This document shows positions 62,425 through 64,000 of a stretch of DNA of 64,000 bases, piece after piece; the first letter of the stretch is position 1; the number at the start of each line of letters is the position of its first letter. A model generated the notes under the pieces. The model was not told the origin of the DNA. It did no database searches and saw only the letters and a list, made by a program, of their open reading frames with translations. A program made the position numbers and the translations under genes. This DNA is from Nitrospiraceae bacterium (GTDB taxonomy: Bacteria > Nitrospirota > Nitrospiria > Nitrospirales > Nitrospiraceae): the NCBI GenBank assembly GCA_919902505.1, contig CAKKRE010000016.1, positions 124,001 to 188,000 of the forward strand. The letters run 5' to 3'.

Positions 62425-64000
62425 TGCCCTGCGATCGCTCCATACCACGTGCGCCTTGCCGGCGAAACACCAGGCGCAGTGAATCGTCATACATTGGTCT
62501 CCTCCCGTTCCAGCTACTGTTCATCTTATGTCTGGCCCTGTCCGCCGGCCAGAGTATCGCCGCAGAGACGGGCGCCCCGTCCACAGCGCTGACGCAGGCA
62601 TTGAGCCTGATTTCCAGTGAGCGCATGCTGGCGGATATTCGCACGTTGAGCGGACCGGCATTCAACGGACGCCAGACCGGAACACCTGACGACCTTGCCT
62701 CCGCGGAGTTTGTGCAACAGCGATTCCTGGAGCTACAGCAGCATCGCTCACCGGGGTCCGAATCTCCCGGCGCGCCCGCTCGAAGTCCCATACACACCCA
62801 GATTCAGTCCGCCTCCGTCCGCACAACGAAGATCGACGATGATTCACTGCTCCAGATTGGAGGGATCGGTGAGAGTCAACCTGCCGCGATCGGCACCGAC
62901 TATCTACCGATCCTCGATTCTCCTTCAGCAGAGCTGGAGGCTTCGATCGTTTTTGTCGGATATGGAATCTCCGATCCGGCCGGCGGGGTCGATGACTATG
63001 CCGGGATCGACGTCCGGAACAAGGTGGTGCTGTTTCTCCGGGGAAAACCCGAAGGGTATGCCAAACAGGTTTCTCACGCCGACAAAGCGCACATGGCCCA
63101 CGCACATGGCGCCATCGGCTACCTGACCGCAACCGGCCCGATCCTCAACGCCTATGAAACCCGCCGTGGGGTCACGGGTCGGCCGAGCGCCTTCTACGGA
63201 CTCACGGACCCTCACCGGACAATCCCCGGCGCATGGATCAGTACCGCTCTCGCCTCAGCTATCCTCAGCGCCCAACAGCCCGGCGAGGACAACCGGTTGC
63301 GGCGCTTGCAGCAGCAACTCAACGACACCATGGCCCCACAATCCATGACCACCGACGTCTCGATTCGAGTGCAGTGGCACAGTACGCAACAAAACGGCAC
63401 GCTGCAGAACGTCGTCGCACTCCTTCCCGGACAGGATGCCGCACATCAGCACGACGCCATCCTGATCGGAGCTCACCGCGATCATTTTGGGAAACAAGGG
63501 GGGCTGCTCTTTGCCGGAGCCGACGACAACGCATCAGGCACCGCCCTGATCCTGGAGGTCGCCCGGGTGCTCACCTCCATGCCCGTCGGCCCGAAACGTT
63601 CGGTTCTATTGGTGTCGTTCAGCGGAGAAGAACAGGGATTGCTGGGATCGAAGCTGTACGTGAGTCAACCGGTTATGCCGCTGACCTCTACCGTGGCCAT
63701 GATCAACGTGGACCATGCAGCGGTCGGCAACGGACGGCTTACCATCGGGGTGACCGGTTTAGACAAACCGGCTGCGCAACAGGCAGGCGAACGGGCGGGA
63801 CTTGCGGAACGGATCGACCTGTTCGGCTTTTTCCCTGGGGGAGACCATGTGCCGTTTAAGGAAGCGGGAGTGCCCACCGTAACCGTGGTGAGCGGCGGAA
63901 TCCATCCGCACTTCCATCAGCCGACCGACCGGGCGGACACCGTCAATGCGGATATTCTCTCAGCCGCCGCGCGCTACGTACTCGCCATAGCCTGGCAACT
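62424..64000 (+). CDS. M28-family metallopeptidase, exported (3' end outside window)
   Basis: At least 525 codons, open to the window end. A basic N-terminus is followed by a hydrophobic segment ending in IAA-ET. A PA-domain-like part (IVFVGYGISDPAGG, VDDYAGIDVRNKVVLFL) precedes the M28 domain, whose first zinc His lies in GAHRDHFG, with GADDNASGTALILEVAR (Asp bridging the zincs), SFSGEEQGLLGS (catalytic Glu pair) and INVDHAAVG. Here the usual HxD of M28 is H-R-D. It would cleave amino acids from peptides in the periplasm. Confidence 0.85.
   Translation, partial: MPCDRSIPRAPCRRNTRRSESSYIGLLPFQLLFILCLALSAGQSIAAETGAPSTALTQALSLISSERMLADIRTLSGPAFNGRQTGTPDDLASAEFVQQRFLELQQHRSPGSESPGAPARSPIHTQIQSASVRTTKIDDDSLLQIGGIGESQPAAIGTDYLPILDSPSAELEASIVFVGYGISDPAGGVDDYAGIDVRNKVVLFLRGKPEGYAKQVSHADKAHMAHAHGAIGYLTATGPILNAYETRRGVTGRPSAFYGLTDPHRTIPGAWISTALASAILSAQQPGEDNRLRRLQQQLNDTMAPQSMTTDVSIRVQWHSTQQNGTLQNVVALLPGQDAAHQHDAILIGAHRDHFGKQGGLLFAGADDNASGTALILEVARVLTSMPVGPKRSVLLVSFSGEEQGLLGSKLYVSQPVMPLTSTVAMINVDHAAVGNGRLTIGVTGLDKPAAQQAGERAGLAERIDLFGFFPGGDHVPFKEAGVPTVTVVSGGIHPHFHQPTDRADTVNADILSAAARYVLAIAWQ

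Overview
The window is 64 kb of GC-rich bacterial chromosome from a Gram-negative organism: it has many lipobox lipoproteins, an outer-membrane porin, periplasmic binding proteins and TraT-like surface lipoproteins. The gene mix (tandem molybdate-type binding proteins, protoglobin plus truncated globin, Cam-type gamma carbonic anhydrase, DUF5069, many sigma-54 and XRE regulators) would fit a Nitrospira-like lineage. That assignment is inference from general resemblance; no phylogenetic marker in the window was tested.

Layout. 0-5 kb: an AMP-forming acyl-CoA ligase cut by the window edge, an acyl-CoA dehydrogenase, a convergent MscS channel, and a CAT-anticodon tRNA. 5-10 kb: an RCC1-propeller lipoprotein, a c-heme DUF3365 protein, a LexA-like S24 repressor operon with its operator on the start codon, an AT-rich stretch with DnaA-box-like motifs, and two TraT-like lipoproteins. 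10-26 kb: a large oxyanion locus. On the minus strand it runs from an XRE/PBP regulator through a binding protein, a lipoprotein, an O/P-type porin, modA, a small lipoprotein and mop to modB and modC. On the plus strand it has a second modA, a paralogous lipoprotein, a DUF2325 protein, a sulfate-type binding protein, a histidine kinase and a sigma-54 response regulator. A decayed IS4 element lies between the two halves. 26-29 kb: DUF2024, a MarR regulator with four C-terminal cysteines, a truncated globin and a protoglobin, behind a promoter with a perfect 21-bp palindrome. 29-34 kb: tex and kup.

35.5-44.5 kb is the most unusual part: a tightly packed cluster encoding a multidomain TPR protein with nucleotide-binding-like domains at both ends, a TIR protein (preceded by a 37-codon remnant of another TIR gene), a 1359-residue STAND NTPase with a membrane segment and helical repeats, and a patatin phospholipase whose start codon lies inside the STAND gene. 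It reads as a candidate anti-phage or conflict system.

44.6-64 kb returns to housekeeping and conserved genes: trmL, a ferritin-like protein, ychF, a periplasmic gamma carbonic anhydrase, galE, a J-domain/ERCC4-nuclease fusion next to a Ycf46-like AAA+ ATPase, a TPR protein, galM, a PPi-type phosphofructokinase, a SlyD-like isomerase, an RhlE-like helicase, an RRM protein, DUF5069 and an M28 peptidase cut by the window end.

Two families of dispersed palindromic elements run through the window: family A (about 200 bp, four copies) and family B (179 bp, three copies plus a fragment). Several copies abut or supply the stop codon of a neighbouring gene.
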